The notes under the pieces are model-generated. The model did no database searches and was not told where the DNA came from. It saw only the letters and a list, made by a program, of their open reading frames with translations. Shown here piece by piece: positions 39,535 to 49,235 of a stretch of DNA of 64,000 bases; position 1 is the first letter of the stretch, and the number at the start of each line of letters is the position of its first letter. Made by a program: the position numbers and the translations under genes. The DNA is from Sphingopyxis sp. DBS4 (GTDB lineage Bacteria > Pseudomonadota > Alphaproteobacteria > Sphingomonadales > Sphingomonadaceae), in assembly GCF_024628865.1 (NCBI RefSeq), contig NZ_CP102384.1, positions 507,001 through 571,000 on the forward strand. The letters run 5' to 3'.

Positions 39535-41376
39535 ATGGCGATGCGTGAAAAAGCCGGGCGGGGGGCCGGCTGCATTGCCCGGGGGCGAAGCGCCCTTGTC
39601 GCCTCGATGACCCTGCTTGCGGCGGCGCCGGCTATGGCCTCGGCCAGTTCGGCGCCGCCGCACCATCCCAATATCGTGCTTCTGCTCGCCGACGACTGGG
39701 GGTTCAGCGATGTCGGTTCGTTCGGCAGCGAGATCGCGACCCCGAACATCGATGCGCTCGCGGCGGCGGGGATGCGCTTTTCCAACTTCCACGTCGCGGG
39801 CTCCTGCTCGCCGACGCGCGCGATGCTGCAGAGCGGGGTGATGAACCACCGCGCCGGGCTCGGCAACATGCCCGAGACGATCCCCGACGCGCATCGCGGC
39901 AAGCCCGGCTACGACACGGTGATGAACCTGCGCGTCGTGACGATCGCAGAGCTTTTGAAGGCGGCGGGCTATCGCACCTATCTGACCGGCAAATGGCATC
40001 TCGGCAGCGATGCGAAGCGGCTTCCGGGCGCGCGCGGCTACGACCGCGCGTTCAGCCTCGCCGACGCCGGCGCCGACAATTTCGAGCAGCGGCCGATCGA
40101 GGGCATGTACGACACCGCCGCCTGGACCGAGAACGGCAAGCCTGCGACGCTGCCGAAGGATTATTATTCGTCGCGATTCGTCGTCCAGAAAATGATCGAC
40201 TATATCGAGGCCGACCGCGCAAGCGGGAAGCCCTTCCTCGCGTCGGTCAATTTCCTCGCCAACCATATCCCGGTGCAGGCGCCCGACAGCGACATCGCGC
40301 GCTATTCGGCGATGTATCGCGAAGGCTGGACCGCCTTGCGCGAAGCGCGGGCGAGGCGCGCGGTCGCGCTCGGCATCATGCCCGCGAGCACGGCGCTGGT
40401 GACGATGAAGACGACCCCCGACTGGGCGAAGCTCGATGCCGAAGAGCGCGCGGCGGCAATCCGCGTGATGCAGGCCTATGGCGCGATGGCGACCGCGATG
40501 GACCGCGAGGTCGGGCGGCTCGTCGCGCATCTCAAGGCAACCGGCGATTACGACAATACGATCTTCGTCTTCCTGTCGGATAATGGGGCGGAGCCGACCG
40601 ATCCCTACAATCGCCTGCGCAACCGGCTGTTCCTCGGGATGGAATATGACACCTCGACTGCGAACATCGGCCGCCGCGGCAGCTTCAGCGCGATCGGACC
40701 GGGCTGGGCGAGCGCCGCCTCGTCGCCGCTGTCGGGCTATAAGTTCAGCGCGACCGAAGGCGGGCTGCGCGCGCCGTTGATCATCGCCTGGCCCGGCCAT
40801 TCGCAGGTCCGCGCGGGCGCGATCAACGGCGGCCTTGCGCATGTCACCGACATATTGCCGACGCTGCTCGACCTTGCGGGGGTGGCGGGGCAGGACGGCA
40901 CATGGAACGGCCGCCCGGTCGAACGGCTCGCCGGACGCAGCCTCGTCCCCATGCTCGCGGGCGGCGTGGGCAGCGTCCATGGCGACGCGCCGATCGGCTA
41001 TGAACTGTCGGGCAACGCCGCCCTGTTCCGGGGCGATTACAAGCTCGTCCGCAACCTTCCGCCGACCGGCGACGGCCAGTGGCGGCTCTACGATATCCAG
41101 AGCGATCCGGGCGAAACGAAGGATCTGGCGACCGCGATGCCCGACCGTTTCGCGGCGATGCGCGCCGACTATGCGGCCTTCGCCAAGGACAATGGCGTGC
41201 TCGAAATGCCCGCGGGCTATACCGCCGATGAGCAGATCAATCTCTATGCATGGCGGCAGCAGGGAAAGAAGCGCGCGATCCAGGCGGGACTGGTGCTCGG
41301 CGGGGTCTTGATCGGATTGGTGGCGCTGATCTGGGCCTGGCGTCAGCGCCGTCGCCGTCGTTTATCCGGAGCCTAA
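39535..41376 (+). CDS. Sulfatase 1 (arylsulfatase type), membrane-anchored
   Basis: A 613-residue sulfatase. It has a signal peptide (around residues 17-38), then NIVLLLADDWGFSDVG with metal-binding Asp residues, and the formylglycine motif CSPTR with Cys91 (codon 39805). GKWHLG and FLSDNGA are further sulfatase signatures. Unlike most family members it ends in a transmembrane segment (AIQAGLVLGGVLIGLVALIWAW) followed by an arginine-rich tail, so the catalytic domain is tethered in the periplasm. Cys91 needs conversion by a formylglycine-generating enzyme, which is not visible here. The upstream leader GCAGGGGGGACGGC recurs before sulfatase 2. The stop overlaps the convergent TetR gene. Confidence 0.9.
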   Translation: MAMREKAGRGAGCIARGRSALVASMTLLAAAPAMASASSAPPHHPNIVLLLADDWGFSDVGSFGSEIATPNIDALAAAGMRFSNFHVAGSCSPTRAMLQSGVMNHRAGLGNMPETIPDAHRGKPGYDTVMNLRVVTIAELLKAAGYRTYLTGKWHLGSDAKRLPGARGYDRAFSLADAGADNFEQRPIEGMYDTAAWTENGKPATLPKDYYSSRFVVQKMIDYIEADRASGKPFLASVNFLANHIPVQAPDSDIARYSAMYREGWTALREARARRAVALGIMPASTALVTMKTTPDWAKLDAEERAAAIRVMQAYGAMATAMDREVGRLVAHLKATGDYDNTIFVFLSDNGAEPTDPYNRLRNRLFLGMEYDTSTANIGRRGSFSAIGPGWASAASSPLSGYKFSATEGGLRAPLIIAWPGHSQVRAGAINGGLAHVTDILPTLLDLAGVAGQDGTWNGRPVERLAGRSLVPMLAGGVGSVHGDAPIGYELSGNAALFRGDYKLVRNLPPTGDGQWRLYDIQSDPGETKDLATAMPDRFAAMRADYAAFAKDNGVLEMPAGYTADEQINLYAWRQQGKKRAIQAGLVLGGVLIGLVALIWAWRQRRRRRLSGA

Positions 41377-41978
41377 TCCTCGATCAGCGCTTCGACCATA
41401 TATGCGACAACGCCGGAGGCGTCCTCGACCGACAGGCCTTGATCCTGCCGGATCGCGCGCCAGTTCTGGAACGAAAGCGCCGCGCATAAGGCTTCGACCC
41501 GATAGCGATTGCCGCTTGCTTCGGCCGGAAGCAGCCGCAGCACGAGGTCGCGTTCCATCGTCACGACCTGCGCATATTGGCCCATCAGGAAAGGCGACTG
41601 ATAACGCTTGATGTTGGCAGCGAGGCGGAAGGGCAGCATCGTCTCGAAAACCCGCGCGCGGCGGCGGGTGAGGTCGCGGACATTGGCGCGCCAGTCGGGG
41701 TCGGCATAGGGCGCGGTGATCACCGGCCAGATGCGGTCGGCGACGATCCGCGAAATCTCGCGATAGAGCGAGTCCATGTCGTCGAAATGGCGGAACACGG
41801 TGCGCAGGCCGACGCCCGCCTCCTCGGCGACGCGCGCCGCGCTCGGCATCAGGTCGCCGCCCTCGATCAGGTCCATCATCGCCGCGACGATGCGCTTGTG
41901 GCTCGACCGGCCGCGTTCGCGCCGCCCGTCGATCCGCGTGCCTTCTTCGGCCGGCTCGGCTGTCACTTTCCCCTCCAT
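41373..41978 (-). CDS. TetR-family transcriptional regulator 2
   Basis: A 201-residue regulator. The helix-turn-helix is in SAARVAEEAGVGLRTVFRHFDDMDSLYREI, typical of TetR. The frame is open to 42083, but the ATG at 41978 (MEGKVTAEP) is the plausible start because residues before it look non-coding. It lies between the two sulfatase genes: its end overlaps sulfatase 1 by 4 bases and its start is divergent from the 42104 gene, with a direct repeat between them (42045-42065). It probably controls the sulfatase genes. Confidence 0.83.
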   Translation of the reverse strand: MEGKVTAEPAEEGTRIDGRRERGRSSHKRIVAAMMDLIEGGDLMPSAARVAEEAGVGLRTVFRHFDDMDSLYREISRIVADRIWPVITAPYADPDWRANVRDLTRRRARVFETMLPFRLAANIKRYQSPFLMGQYAQVVTMERDLVLRLLPAEASGNRYRVEALCAALSFQNWRAIRQDQGLSVEDASGVVAYMVEALIED

Positions 41979-42044
41979 GCTTCTGCGCTGGCGCAGCTTG
42001 CGACGCGCGTCAATGGCCGTGTCGAACCATCTTGCGCCCCTTCG

Positions 42045-42065
42045 CATATAGTGACACATATAGTG
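42045..42065. promoter_or_regulatory. Direct repeat CATATAGTG x2 in divergent TetR-2 promoter
   Basis: Two perfect copies of CATATAGTG start 12 bases apart, at 42045 and 42057, between the TetR-2 start (41978) and the 42104 gene. The spacing places both copies on nearly the same face of the helix, as expected for a regulator binding site. Confidence 0.5.
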
Positions 42066-42103
42066 CCATAATATTATTGGCAACAGGCCGGTGGGTGGGG
42101 ACG

Positions 42104-42760
42104 ATGGGCGGGCAGGCGACGATGCTGGGGGCGATATGGGGCGGTGCGCTGCTGCTCTGGCTCGGTTTCCTCCTTTTCTACGACGGGATTCGCCGGCCCT
42201 TGCGCCGGGAAGAAGTCGACGATTTTCTGGCGACGCTCGGCCCGCGCTTGGTCGAGACGGGAAATGACGCCGGTCGGCTGCGCGCTTTTCTGGAGGCCGA
42301 CGACGGCCGCGAATTCGTGATGGTCAATCTCGTCCGCACGCGCCCCGGCCCGGTCACCGATCCGGCGAGTGGCGAGACGCGCGCGGGGCACGAATGGTTG
42401 CGCCGCTATTCGGAGCCTTTCGTGCGCGGACTGATCGCGCGCGGCGGCCATCCCGTGTTCGTCGGACGCAAGGTCGGCGGCTATATTGATGCGTGGAACA
42501 CGCCTGCGGACCCCGGCTGGTCGCTCGTCGGGACGATGCGCTATCGCAGCCGCCGCGACCTCGTCCGCATGGCGGCGGACCCGCGTTTCCGCGCCGCGCA
42601 TCTCAACAAGACACTGGGGATCGAGGCGACTTTCTCCTTTCCGACGCAGCGCCAGATCGCCTTTTACGCGAGCCCGCGCGCCACGGTCGGGCTGACGCTC
42701 GCGCTCGCGGCGGCGCTCGCTCACATCATGATACTGACATTCGCAGGGGGGACGGCATGA
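42104..42760 (+). CDS. Small membrane protein with DUF1330-like domain
   Basis: A 218-residue protein I cannot assign firmly. Hydrophobic segments lie at the N-terminus (LGAIWGGALLLWLGFLLF) and the C-terminus (VGLTLALAAALAHIMILTF). The soluble middle contains REFVMVNLVRTRPGP and repeated ferredoxin-like patterns reminiscent of DUF1330 or dimeric barrel proteins. The ATG at 42104 follows GTGGGGA; the frame opens earlier but without a better start. Its end overlaps the sulfatase 2 start (ATGA), so the two are coupled. It may assist the sulfatase at the membrane; that is speculation. Confidence 0.65.
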   Translation: MGGQATMLGAIWGGALLLWLGFLLFYDGIRRPLRREEVDDFLATLGPRLVETGNDAGRLRAFLEADDGREFVMVNLVRTRPGPVTDPASGETRAGHEWLRRYSEPFVRGLIARGGHPVFVGRKVGGYIDAWNTPADPGWSLVGTMRYRSRRDLVRMAADPRFRAAHLNKTLGIEATFSFPTQRQIAFYASPRATVGLTLALAAALAHIMILTFAGGTA

Positions 42761-44391
42761 AGAAGAGATGGGTGGCGCTCGGCGTCCTCGCGCTGCTTGG
42801 TGCGGGCGGCTATTGGGGCTTTCAGGCGAATAAATACCGGCTTCCCGGCCTGCTTCAGGACTGGCGCGACCCGGTGCAGCCCAACCGCCCGGTCGCCTGG
42901 CAGCCGGGGCCGTCGAGCGCACCGGAAGGCAAGCGGCCGCCGAACATCATCCTGATCGTCGCCGACGACATGGGCTGGAACGACATCAGCCTCAACGGCG
43001 GCGGCGTCGCGGGCGGCATCGTCCAGACCCCGAACATCGACGCGATCGCGCATCAGGGCCTGAACTTCACCACCGCCTATGCCGCCAACGCGACCTGCTC
43101 GCCTTCGCGCGCCGCGATGATGACAGGACGCTATCCGACCCGCTTCGGCTTCGAATATACCGCGGTGCCGGTGGCATTCGCGGAGAATCTGACCCACGGC
43201 AGCGGTATCGGGCCGCTGAAACCGATCTTTCACAAGGAACTGATCACCGACGACATCCCCGATTATCCCGACATGGGCGTGCCCGCGAGCGAAGTGACGA
43301 TTGCCGAGGCGGTGAAGGCGGCGGGCTATCACACGCTGCACATCGGCAAATGGCATCTCGGCGAGGCGCCGAAGCTGCAGCCGCAGGCGCAGGGTTTCGA
43401 CGAAAGCCTCGCGGTGCTTGCGGGCGGCGCCAAATATCTGGACGACGACGATCCCGACGGGGTCAACGCGAAACTGCCGTGGGATCCGATCGACCGCTTC
43501 ATCTGGGCCAATCTGCGCCCGGCGGTGACGTTCAACGGTAGCAAGCGTTTTCACGTCAAGGGGCATATGACCGACTATTTCGCCGACGAGGCGATCAAGG
43601 CAATCGACGCGAACAAGAACAGACCCTTCTTTATGTATCTCGCCTTCAATGCGCCGCACACACCGCTTCAGGCGACGAAGGAAGACTATGCGAATTTCCC
43701 GCAGATCAAGGACCGCAAGACGCGCGTCTATGGCGCGATGATCGCGCAACTCGACCGGCGGATCGGCGACGTGATGGCCGAATTGAAGCGCGCCGGAATC
43801 GACGACAATACGCTCGTCATCTTCACCAGCGACAATGGCGGCGCCTGGTATAATGGCATCGCCGATCTCAACGCGCCCTATCGCGGGTGGAAGGCGACCT
43901 TCTTCGAGGGCGGCATCCGCACCCCGCTGTTCATGCGCTGGCCGGGGCATATCGCGCCCGGATCGACCCGCGCCGACCTGACCGGGCATCTCGACATTTT
44001 CGCGACGATTGCCGCCGCGGCGGGCGCGAAGCTGCCGACCGATCGCATCATGGACAGCGAGAATATCCTTGCCGGCCCCGCGAAGCGGACCGCGATGTAC
44101 TGGCGCTCGGGCGATTATCGCGCGGTGCGGATGGGCGACTGGAAATTGCAGGTGACCAAGCGGCCCGAAAAGGCGCGGCTCTATGACCTCGCCACCGATC
44201 CGACCGAGCGGCACGATGTGTCGGCACAGCAGCCGCAGCGCGTGGCAGAGCTTCGCGCGATGATCGAGGCGCAGAACAAGGGCATGGCGAAACCGATCTG
44301 GCCGGGACTGATCGAAGGGCCGATCCGCATCGACGTGCCGCTCAACACGCCGTGGAAGGACGGGCAGGATTATATCTACTGGACGAACTAA
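42757..44391 (+). CDS. Sulfatase 2
   Basis: A 544-residue sulfatase with an N-terminal signal-anchor (VALGVLALLGAGGYWGF). NIILIVADDMGWNDISLNG carries metal ligands, Cys114 in CSPSR is the formylglycine site, and GKWHLG, HTPLQ and FTSDNGG follow in the usual order. It hydrolyses a sulfate ester in the periplasm and belongs to a different subgroup from sulfatase 1. It is coupled to the small membrane protein gene and ends near palindromic unit B2. It could release sulfate for assimilation, or desulfate a steroid, phenol or polysaccharide before uptake. Confidence 0.9.
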   Translation: MKKRWVALGVLALLGAGGYWGFQANKYRLPGLLQDWRDPVQPNRPVAWQPGPSSAPEGKRPPNIILIVADDMGWNDISLNGGGVAGGIVQTPNIDAIAHQGLNFTTAYAANATCSPSRAAMMTGRYPTRFGFEYTAVPVAFAENLTHGSGIGPLKPIFHKELITDDIPDYPDMGVPASEVTIAEAVKAAGYHTLHIGKWHLGEAPKLQPQAQGFDESLAVLAGGAKYLDDDDPDGVNAKLPWDPIDRFIWANLRPAVTFNGSKRFHVKGHMTDYFADEAIKAIDANKNRPFFMYLAFNAPHTPLQATKEDYANFPQIKDRKTRVYGAMIAQLDRRIGDVMAELKRAGIDDNTLVIFTSDNGGAWYNGIADLNAPYRGWKATFFEGGIRTPLFMRWPGHIAPGSTRADLTGHLDIFATIAAAAGAKLPTDRIMDSENILAGPAKRTAMYWRSGDYRAVRMGDWKLQVTKRPEKARLYDLATDPTERHDVSAQQPQRVAELRAMIEAQNKGMAKPIWPGLIEGPIRIDVPLNTPWKDGQDYIYWTN

Positions 44392-44436
44392 GACCTGCGG
44401 GATTCGGATTCTATCGCCTCGATTTCGAAAAAAATG

Positions 44437-44524
44437 GTGTTCCCCCGCGAAGGCGGGGGTCCATCTCCGGCCGGTGCCATTTTGAGCCGATCGGAGATGG
44501 GTCCCCGCCTTCGCGGGGACACAC
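44437..44524. repeat. Palindromic repeat unit B2, likely bidirectional terminator
   Basis: Inverted repeat with arms beginning GTGTTCCCCCGCGAAGGCGG and ending in the matching GGGGACACAC. The stem base CCATCTCCGG and the loop resemble unit B1. It separates convergent sulfatase 2 and hutD. Confidence 0.72.
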
Positions 44525-44560
44525 GATGAGGGACGGGTGCAATCTGAATCTCCATCGACC

Positions 44561-45127
44561 TTAGTCGGTCGAGGCGTGGAAGATTTCGGCGGCGATAACG
44601 GGTCCGTCGAGCGAAAGGGAAATGTCGGCAGGTCCGTCGATCAGCAGCGCGTCGTGCGCCGAGAGGTCGAACCGGCGCCCGTCGGCCGCGACCCCGACGG
44701 TGCCGGTGGCAAGCAGCAGCAGATAGTCCGCCGAGGTCGGTCGTGCGCCCTGCCATCGATCAAGCTTGGCCGAAAAGGTCTCGCGCTGTGCCATGACGTT
44801 CAGGACGGTGCAGGCCTCGCCAACTGGCGCCGCGCTCACCATCTCTTCACCGGTAAAGTGCAGCGCGGCGGAGCCGGGGCGCAAGCGATGCGCTACATCG
44901 CCGATCTTGATGACCAATTCGCCATCCAGCAGCATCAACGTGCGATCGATCTCCGGAAACCGCGAAAAAGGCCCCGCCGCGGCAATCGTCGCAACGCTCG
45001 CGCGCCACAAAAAGCTCCCGTCGTCCGCCCCCTCGGGAAAGACGGCGACGTCGCGCGTAACGCCGCCGCCATTCTTCCACGGCCGCGCGGCGTGATCCCC
45101 CACGCGGAGCAGGCGGACGCCGCTCAA
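44561..45127 (-). CDS. hutD: HutD family protein
   Basis: A 188-residue bicupin of the HutD/Ves family. [19 protein letters not shown] and [25 protein letters not shown] are the diagnostic blocks (landmarks). HutD has no proven enzymatic role; in pseudomonads it is reported to limit over-induction of hut genes, perhaps by binding formylglutamate or urocanate. It is the last gene of the minus-strand hut operon, and its start overlaps the hutU stop by four bases. Confidence 0.88.
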   Translation of the reverse strand: MSGVRLLRVGDHAARPWKNGGGVTRDVAVFPEGADDGSFLWRASVATIAAAGPFSRFPEIDRTLMLLDGELVIKIGDVAHRLRPGSAALHFTGEEMVSAAPVGEACTVLNVMAQRETFSAKLDRWQGARPTSADYLLLLATGTVGVAADGRRFDLSAHDALLIDGPADISLSLDGPVIAAEIFHASTD

Positions 45128-46791
45128 CCCAATATGCCGGGCAGGTCGAGCCCCTTTTCGCGCGCGCAGTCGAGCGCGATGTCATAGCCCGCGTCGGCGT
45201 GGCGCATCACCCCGGTGCCCGGGTCGTTCCACAGCACGCGCTCGAGCCGCTTCGCCGCTTCGGGGGTGCCGTCGGCGACGATCACCATGCCGCTGTGCTG
45301 CGAATAGCCCATGCCGACCCCACCGCCGTGGTGCAGCGAGACCCAGGTCGCGCCTGACGCGGTGTTGAGGAGGGCATTGAGCAGGGGCCAGTCGGAGACT
45401 GCGTCCGACCCGTCGCGCATCGCTTCGGTCTCGCGGTTCGGCGAGGCGACCGACCCCGAATCGAGATGGTCGCGGCCGATCACCACCGGTGCCTTGAGTT
45501 CGCCCGACGCGACCATTTCGTTGAACGCGAGGCCGAGCCGGTGGCGGTCGCCGAGCCCGACCCAGCAGATGCGCGCGGGCAGGCCCTGAAAATGAATCTT
45601 CTCGCGCGCCATGTCGAGCCAGTGGTGGAGATGCGCGTTGTCGGGCAGCAGCTCCTTCACCTTGGCATCGGTCTTGTAAATGTCCTCGGGGTCGCCCGAC
45701 AGCGCCGCCCAGCGGAACGGCCCGATGCCGCGGCAGAAGAGCGGGCGGACATAGGCGGGAACGAAACCGGGAAAGTCGAAGGCATTCTCGACGCCTTCGT
45801 CCTTCGCCATCTGGCGGATATTGTTGCCGTAATCGGTCGTCGGCACCCCCGCCGCCTGCAGATCGAGCATCGCCTGCACATGCACCGCCATCGATGCCTT
45901 GGCGGCTTTCGCGACCGCGGCGGGATCGCTCTCGCGCTTCGCGAACCACTCGTCGAGGGTCCACCCCGCGGGGAGGTAGCCGTTGACCGGATCGTGCGCC
46001 GAGGTCTGGTCGGTGAGCAGGTCGGGGCGGATGCCGCGGCGGACCATCTCGGGCAATATGTCGGCGGCGTTGCCGAGCAGCCCGACCGAGATCGGCGTCT
46101 TCGCGGCGCAGCTTTCGGCGATCAGCGCCATCGCCTCGTCGATGCTGCTCGCCGCCTTGTCGAGATAGCCGGTGCGCAGGCGCATTTCGATGCGGCTCGG
46201 CTGGCATTCGATCGCGAGGCAGCTTGCGCCCGCCATCACGCTTGCGAGCGGTTGCGCGCCGCCCATGCCGCCGAGCCCGGCGGTGAGCAGCCAGCGGCCC
46301 GAAAGGTCGCCGCCATAATGCTGGCGCCCCATTTCGACGAAGGTTTCGTAGGTGCCCTGAACGATGCCCTGGCTGCCGATATAGATCCAGCTTCCGGCCG
46401 TCATCTGGCCGTACATCATCAGGCCCTTCTTATCGAGCTCGTGGAAATGCTCCCAATTCGCCCATTCGGGGACGAGGTTGGAGTTGGCGAGCAGCACGCG
46501 CGGCGCATCCGCATGGGTGCGGAAGACGCCGACCGGCTTGCCCGACTGGATCAGCAGCGTCTCGTCGTCATTGAGCCGCTTCAGCGTCTCGACAATCCTG
46601 TCATAGCTTTCCCAGTCGCGCGCGGCGCGGCCGATGCCGCCATAGACGACGAGCTCCTCGGGCCGCTCGGCGACGTCGGGGTGGAGATTGTTCATCAGCA
46701 TCCGCATCGGCGCTTCGGTGAGCCAGCTTTTCGCGCTGATTTCGGGGCCGGTCGCGGGGCGGATCACGCGGCTGTTGTCGAGACGGGTCAT
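45124..46791 (-). CDS. hutU: Urocanate hydratase
   Basis: A 555-residue cytoplasmic enzyme, the normal urocanase length. It converts urocanate to 4-imidazolone-5-propionate with tightly bound [43 protein letters not shown] (the NAD loop), and [12 protein letters not shown] are visible, as is the conserved [13 protein letters not shown]. The start is at 46791 after AAAGGA. Between it and hutG are two copies of the AAATAGGGACAG palindrome, so the operon may be partly segmented here. Confidence 0.96.
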   Translation of the reverse strand: MTRLDNSRVIRPATGPEISAKSWLTEAPMRMLMNNLHPDVAERPEELVVYGGIGRAARDWESYDRIVETLKRLNDDETLLIQSGKPVGVFRTHADAPRVLLANSNLVPEWANWEHFHELDKKGLMMYGQMTAGSWIYIGSQGIVQGTYETFVEMGRQHYGGDLSGRWLLTAGLGGMGGAQPLASVMAGASCLAIECQPSRIEMRLRTGYLDKAASSIDEAMALIAESCAAKTPISVGLLGNAADILPEMVRRGIRPDLLTDQTSAHDPVNGYLPAGWTLDEWFAKRESDPAAVAKAAKASMAVHVQAMLDLQAAGVPTTDYGNNIRQMAKDEGVENAFDFPGFVPAYVRPLFCRGIGPFRWAALSGDPEDIYKTDAKVKELLPDNAHLHHWLDMAREKIHFQGLPARICWVGLGDRHRLGLAFNEMVASGELKAPVVIGRDHLDSGSVASPNRETEAMRDGSDAVSDWPLLNALLNTASGATWVSLHHGGGVGMGYSQHSGMVIVADGTPEAAKRLERVLWNDPGTGVMRHADAGYDIALDCAREKGLDLPGILG

Positions 46792-46819
46792 GACGATCCT
46801 TTCGGAAGGGCGCTCCCAT

Positions 46820-46903
46820 AAATAGGGACAGTCCCCATTTATTCGGCGGCTTGTGGGCGGGGTTCGGAGGGTGTCGGCAATTAAATAGGGACAGTCCCTA
46901 TTT
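46820..46903. repeat. Two 21-bp palindromes AAATAGGGACAGTCCC(C/T)ATTT between hutG and hutU
   Basis: The first copy is at 46820-46840 (one base off symmetry) and the second at 46883-46903 (symmetric apart from the centre). Both sit in the same orientation and are followed by ATTCGG. They lie in the 123-base gap between the hutG stop and the hutU start. They are unlike any other repeat in the window and may form hairpins within the hut mRNA or be remnants of a small mobile palindrome. Confidence 0.65.
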
Positions 46904-46914
46904 ATTCGGGCGGG

Positions 46915-47712
46915 TCATCCTTTCGCAAAGTCGAGGGTCGCGGCGATCACCTGCTCCAACACGGGCAGGATCGTGGGGTTCGGATCGAGAGGGGAGGGCC
47001 AGTTGGCGTGGGTGATCTCGGCGGGCTCGGCCATATAGCCGCGCTGCGCGAGTTCCATCTGGATTGCATGGACGCTGTCGTCGGGGCGGCCATAGTGGCG
47101 CGTCGTCCAGCCGCCTTTGAAGCGGCCGTTGACGACATGGCTTTCGCCGCTCGCGGCACAGATGCCCGCGACAAGGCCCTCGAGTTCGGGCGCGCAGGTG
47201 GCGCCGCCGTTGGTGCCGATGTTGAACTGCGGCAATGCGCCATCGAACAGCCGCGGGACATGGCTGCGGATCGAATGGGCGTCGTAGAGCACGACCTTGC
47301 CGTGCCGCGTCCGCAGCCGGTCGAGTTCGGCCGCCAGCGCCTCGTGATAGGGGCGATGATAGAGATGCAGCCGCCGCGTGATCTCCGCCTCGTCGGGCTC
47401 GCCGAAGCGATAGAGCGGGTCGCCGTCGAAGGTCGTGGTCGGACAAAGCTCGGTCGTCGCCTGCCCCGGATAGAGCGAGGCGCCCGAGGGATCGCGGTTC
47501 ATGTCGATCACGCTGCGCGAAATGTCGGTCGCGACCGTCGTTGCGCCAAGGTCGGCGGCGAAGGCGTAAAGCTCGGCAATCCACCAGTCGGTGTCGATCT
47601 GCGCGTGCCACGGCGAGACAAATTGCTCGTCGAGCCCCGCAAGGCCGGTGCCGCCGTGCGGGAAAGCGACGACGAGCGGTGCATCGCCGCGATGGATGCG
47701 CAGCCAGTCCAT
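46915..47712 (-). CDS. hutG: N-formylglutamate deformylase
   Basis: A 265-residue zinc hydrolase that releases formate and glutamate from N-formylglutamate, the last step after HutF. VVAFPHGGTG, DISRSVIDMNRDPSG, VLYDAHSIRSHVPRLF and FKGGWTTRHYG are the conserved family blocks. The ATG at 47712 overlaps the hutH stop (TGATG), so the upstream open frame is not used. It is followed by the twin palindromes before hutU. Confidence 0.94.
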   Translation of the reverse strand: MDWLRIHRGDAPLVVAFPHGGTGLAGLDEQFVSPWHAQIDTDWWIAELYAFAADLGATTVATDISRSVIDMNRDPSGASLYPGQATTELCPTTTFDGDPLYRFGEPDEAEITRRLHLYHRPYHEALAAELDRLRTRHGKVVLYDAHSIRSHVPRLFDGALPQFNIGTNGGATCAPELEGLVAGICAASGESHVVNGRFKGGWTTRHYGRPDDSVHAIQMELAQRGYMAEPAEITHANWPSPLDPNPTILPVLEQVIAATLDFAKG

Positions 47713-49235
47713 CAGCCGACCCCCGGCAGCCGCGCGGGCACCGCGGCAACGAGGCTGCCCGAGCGGATCAGCGCGGTCGCCGCCTCCATGTCGGGGTGGA
47801 AATGCCGGTCGTCTTCGAGCGTCGGCACCGCGGCACGCAGATGCTTGTGTGCCGCCTCCAGCGCGTGGCTCGATGTCAGCGGCGCGTGGAAGTCGATCCC
47901 CTGGCACGCCGCGAGCAACTCGATCCCGATCACCGCGCTCGCGTTGTCGGCCATGTCGAGCAGGCGGCGCGCGCCGTGCGCGGCCATCGAGACATGATCC
48001 TCCTGGTTAGCCGAGGTCGGAATCGAGTCGACGCTGGCCGGAAAAGCGCGCTGTTTATTCTCGCTGACCAGCGCCGCGGCGGTGACCTGCGGGATCATGA
48101 AGCCTGAATTGAGGCCGGGACGGGGGGTCAGAAAGGCGGGGAGCCCCGAGAGCGCCGGGTCGACGAGCATCGCAATGCGGCGCTCGGCGATCGAGCCGAT
48201 CTCGCACAAAGCCATCGCGATCATGTCGGCGGCGAAGGCGACGGGCTCGGCGTGGAAATTGCCGCCCGACAGCGCTTCATCGGTATCGGCGAAGATCAGC
48301 GGATTGTCGGAAACACCGTTCGCCTCGATGCCCAGCGTCGTTCCGGCCTGCCGAAGCAGGTCGAGCGCGGCACCCATCACCTGCGGCTGGCAGCGCAAAC
48401 AATAAGGATCCTGCACGCGCGGGTCGTCGACGGCGTGCGAAGCACGGATCGCCGACCCCGCCATCAGCCCGCGCAGCGCATCGCCGACCTCGCGCTGTCC
48501 GGCATGGCCGCGCAGCGCATGGATGCGTGCGTCGAACGGCGCGTCGGAGCCTTTGGCGGCCTCGGTCGAGAGCGCGCCGGTGATGAGGGCCGACCGGAAG
48601 ACAGTTTCGGCGCGGAACAGCCCGGCGAGCGCGTTGGCGGTCGAGAATTGCGTGCCGTTGAGCAGCGCGAGCCCCTCCTTGGGGCCGAGGTCGAGCGGCG
48701 CAAGCCCCGCCGCCGCTAGCGCCTCGGCGGCGGGCAATGTCTTGCCGTCGATCTCGATCTGACCGACGCCGATCATCGCCGCGGCCATGTGCGACAGCGG
48801 CGCGAGGTCGCCGCTCGCGCCGACCGACCCTTGCGACGGCACCACCGGGGTCAGGCCCTTGACGAGCATCGCTTCGAGCATCGCGACCGTCGCGCGCTGC
48901 ACCCCCGACGCACCCATACCGAAGCTCGCGAGTTTCAGCGCCATCATCAGCCGGACGATCGGCGTCGGCGACGGCGCGCCGGTGCCTGCGGCATGGCTGA
49001 GCACGATATTGCGCTGGAGCGTCGACAGTTCGTCGTCGGCGATCCGCACGCTCGCGAGCTTTCCGAAGCCGGTGTTGATGCCATAGACGGGCGCGCCCTT
49101 GGCAACGATCCGCGCGACCGCGGCGGCGCTCCGGTCGATGGCCTCCCAAGCGCCCGCATCGAGCGCGGCGCTCGCCCCCTCGTAGATCGCGTTCCAGTCG
49201 GCGAGCGTCATCGCGCCGGGGGTGATCGTCACCAT
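47712..49235 (-). CDS. hutH: Histidine ammonia-lyase
   Basis: A 507-residue lyase that removes ammonia from histidine to give urocanate. The Ala140-Ser141-Gly142 triplet in [15 protein letters not shown] forms the electrophilic MIO cofactor. [15 protein letters not shown] and the C-terminal [17 protein letters not shown] are conserved. The ATG at 49235 overlaps the hutI end by seven bases. It is second in the hutI-H-G-U-D operon. Confidence 0.97.
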   Translation of the reverse strand: MVTITPGAMTLADWNAIYEGASAALDAGAWEAIDRSAAAVARIVAKGAPVYGINTGFGKLASVRIADDELSTLQRNIVLSHAAGTGAPSPTPIVRLMMALKLASFGMGASGVQRATVAMLEAMLVKGLTPVVPSQGSVGASGDLAPLSHMAAAMIGVGQIEIDGKTLPAAEALAAAGLAPLDLGPKEGLALLNGTQFSTANALAGLFRAETVFRSALITGALSTEAAKGSDAPFDARIHALRGHAGQREVGDALRGLMAGSAIRASHAVDDPRVQDPYCLRCQPQVMGAALDLLRQAGTTLGIEANGVSDNPLIFADTDEALSGGNFHAEPVAFAADMIAMALCEIGSIAERRIAMLVDPALSGLPAFLTPRPGLNSGFMIPQVTAAALVSENKQRAFPASVDSIPTSANQEDHVSMAAHGARRLLDMADNASAVIGIELLAACQGIDFHAPLTSSHALEAAHKHLRAAVPTLEDDRHFHPDMEAATALIRSGSLVAAVPARLPGVG

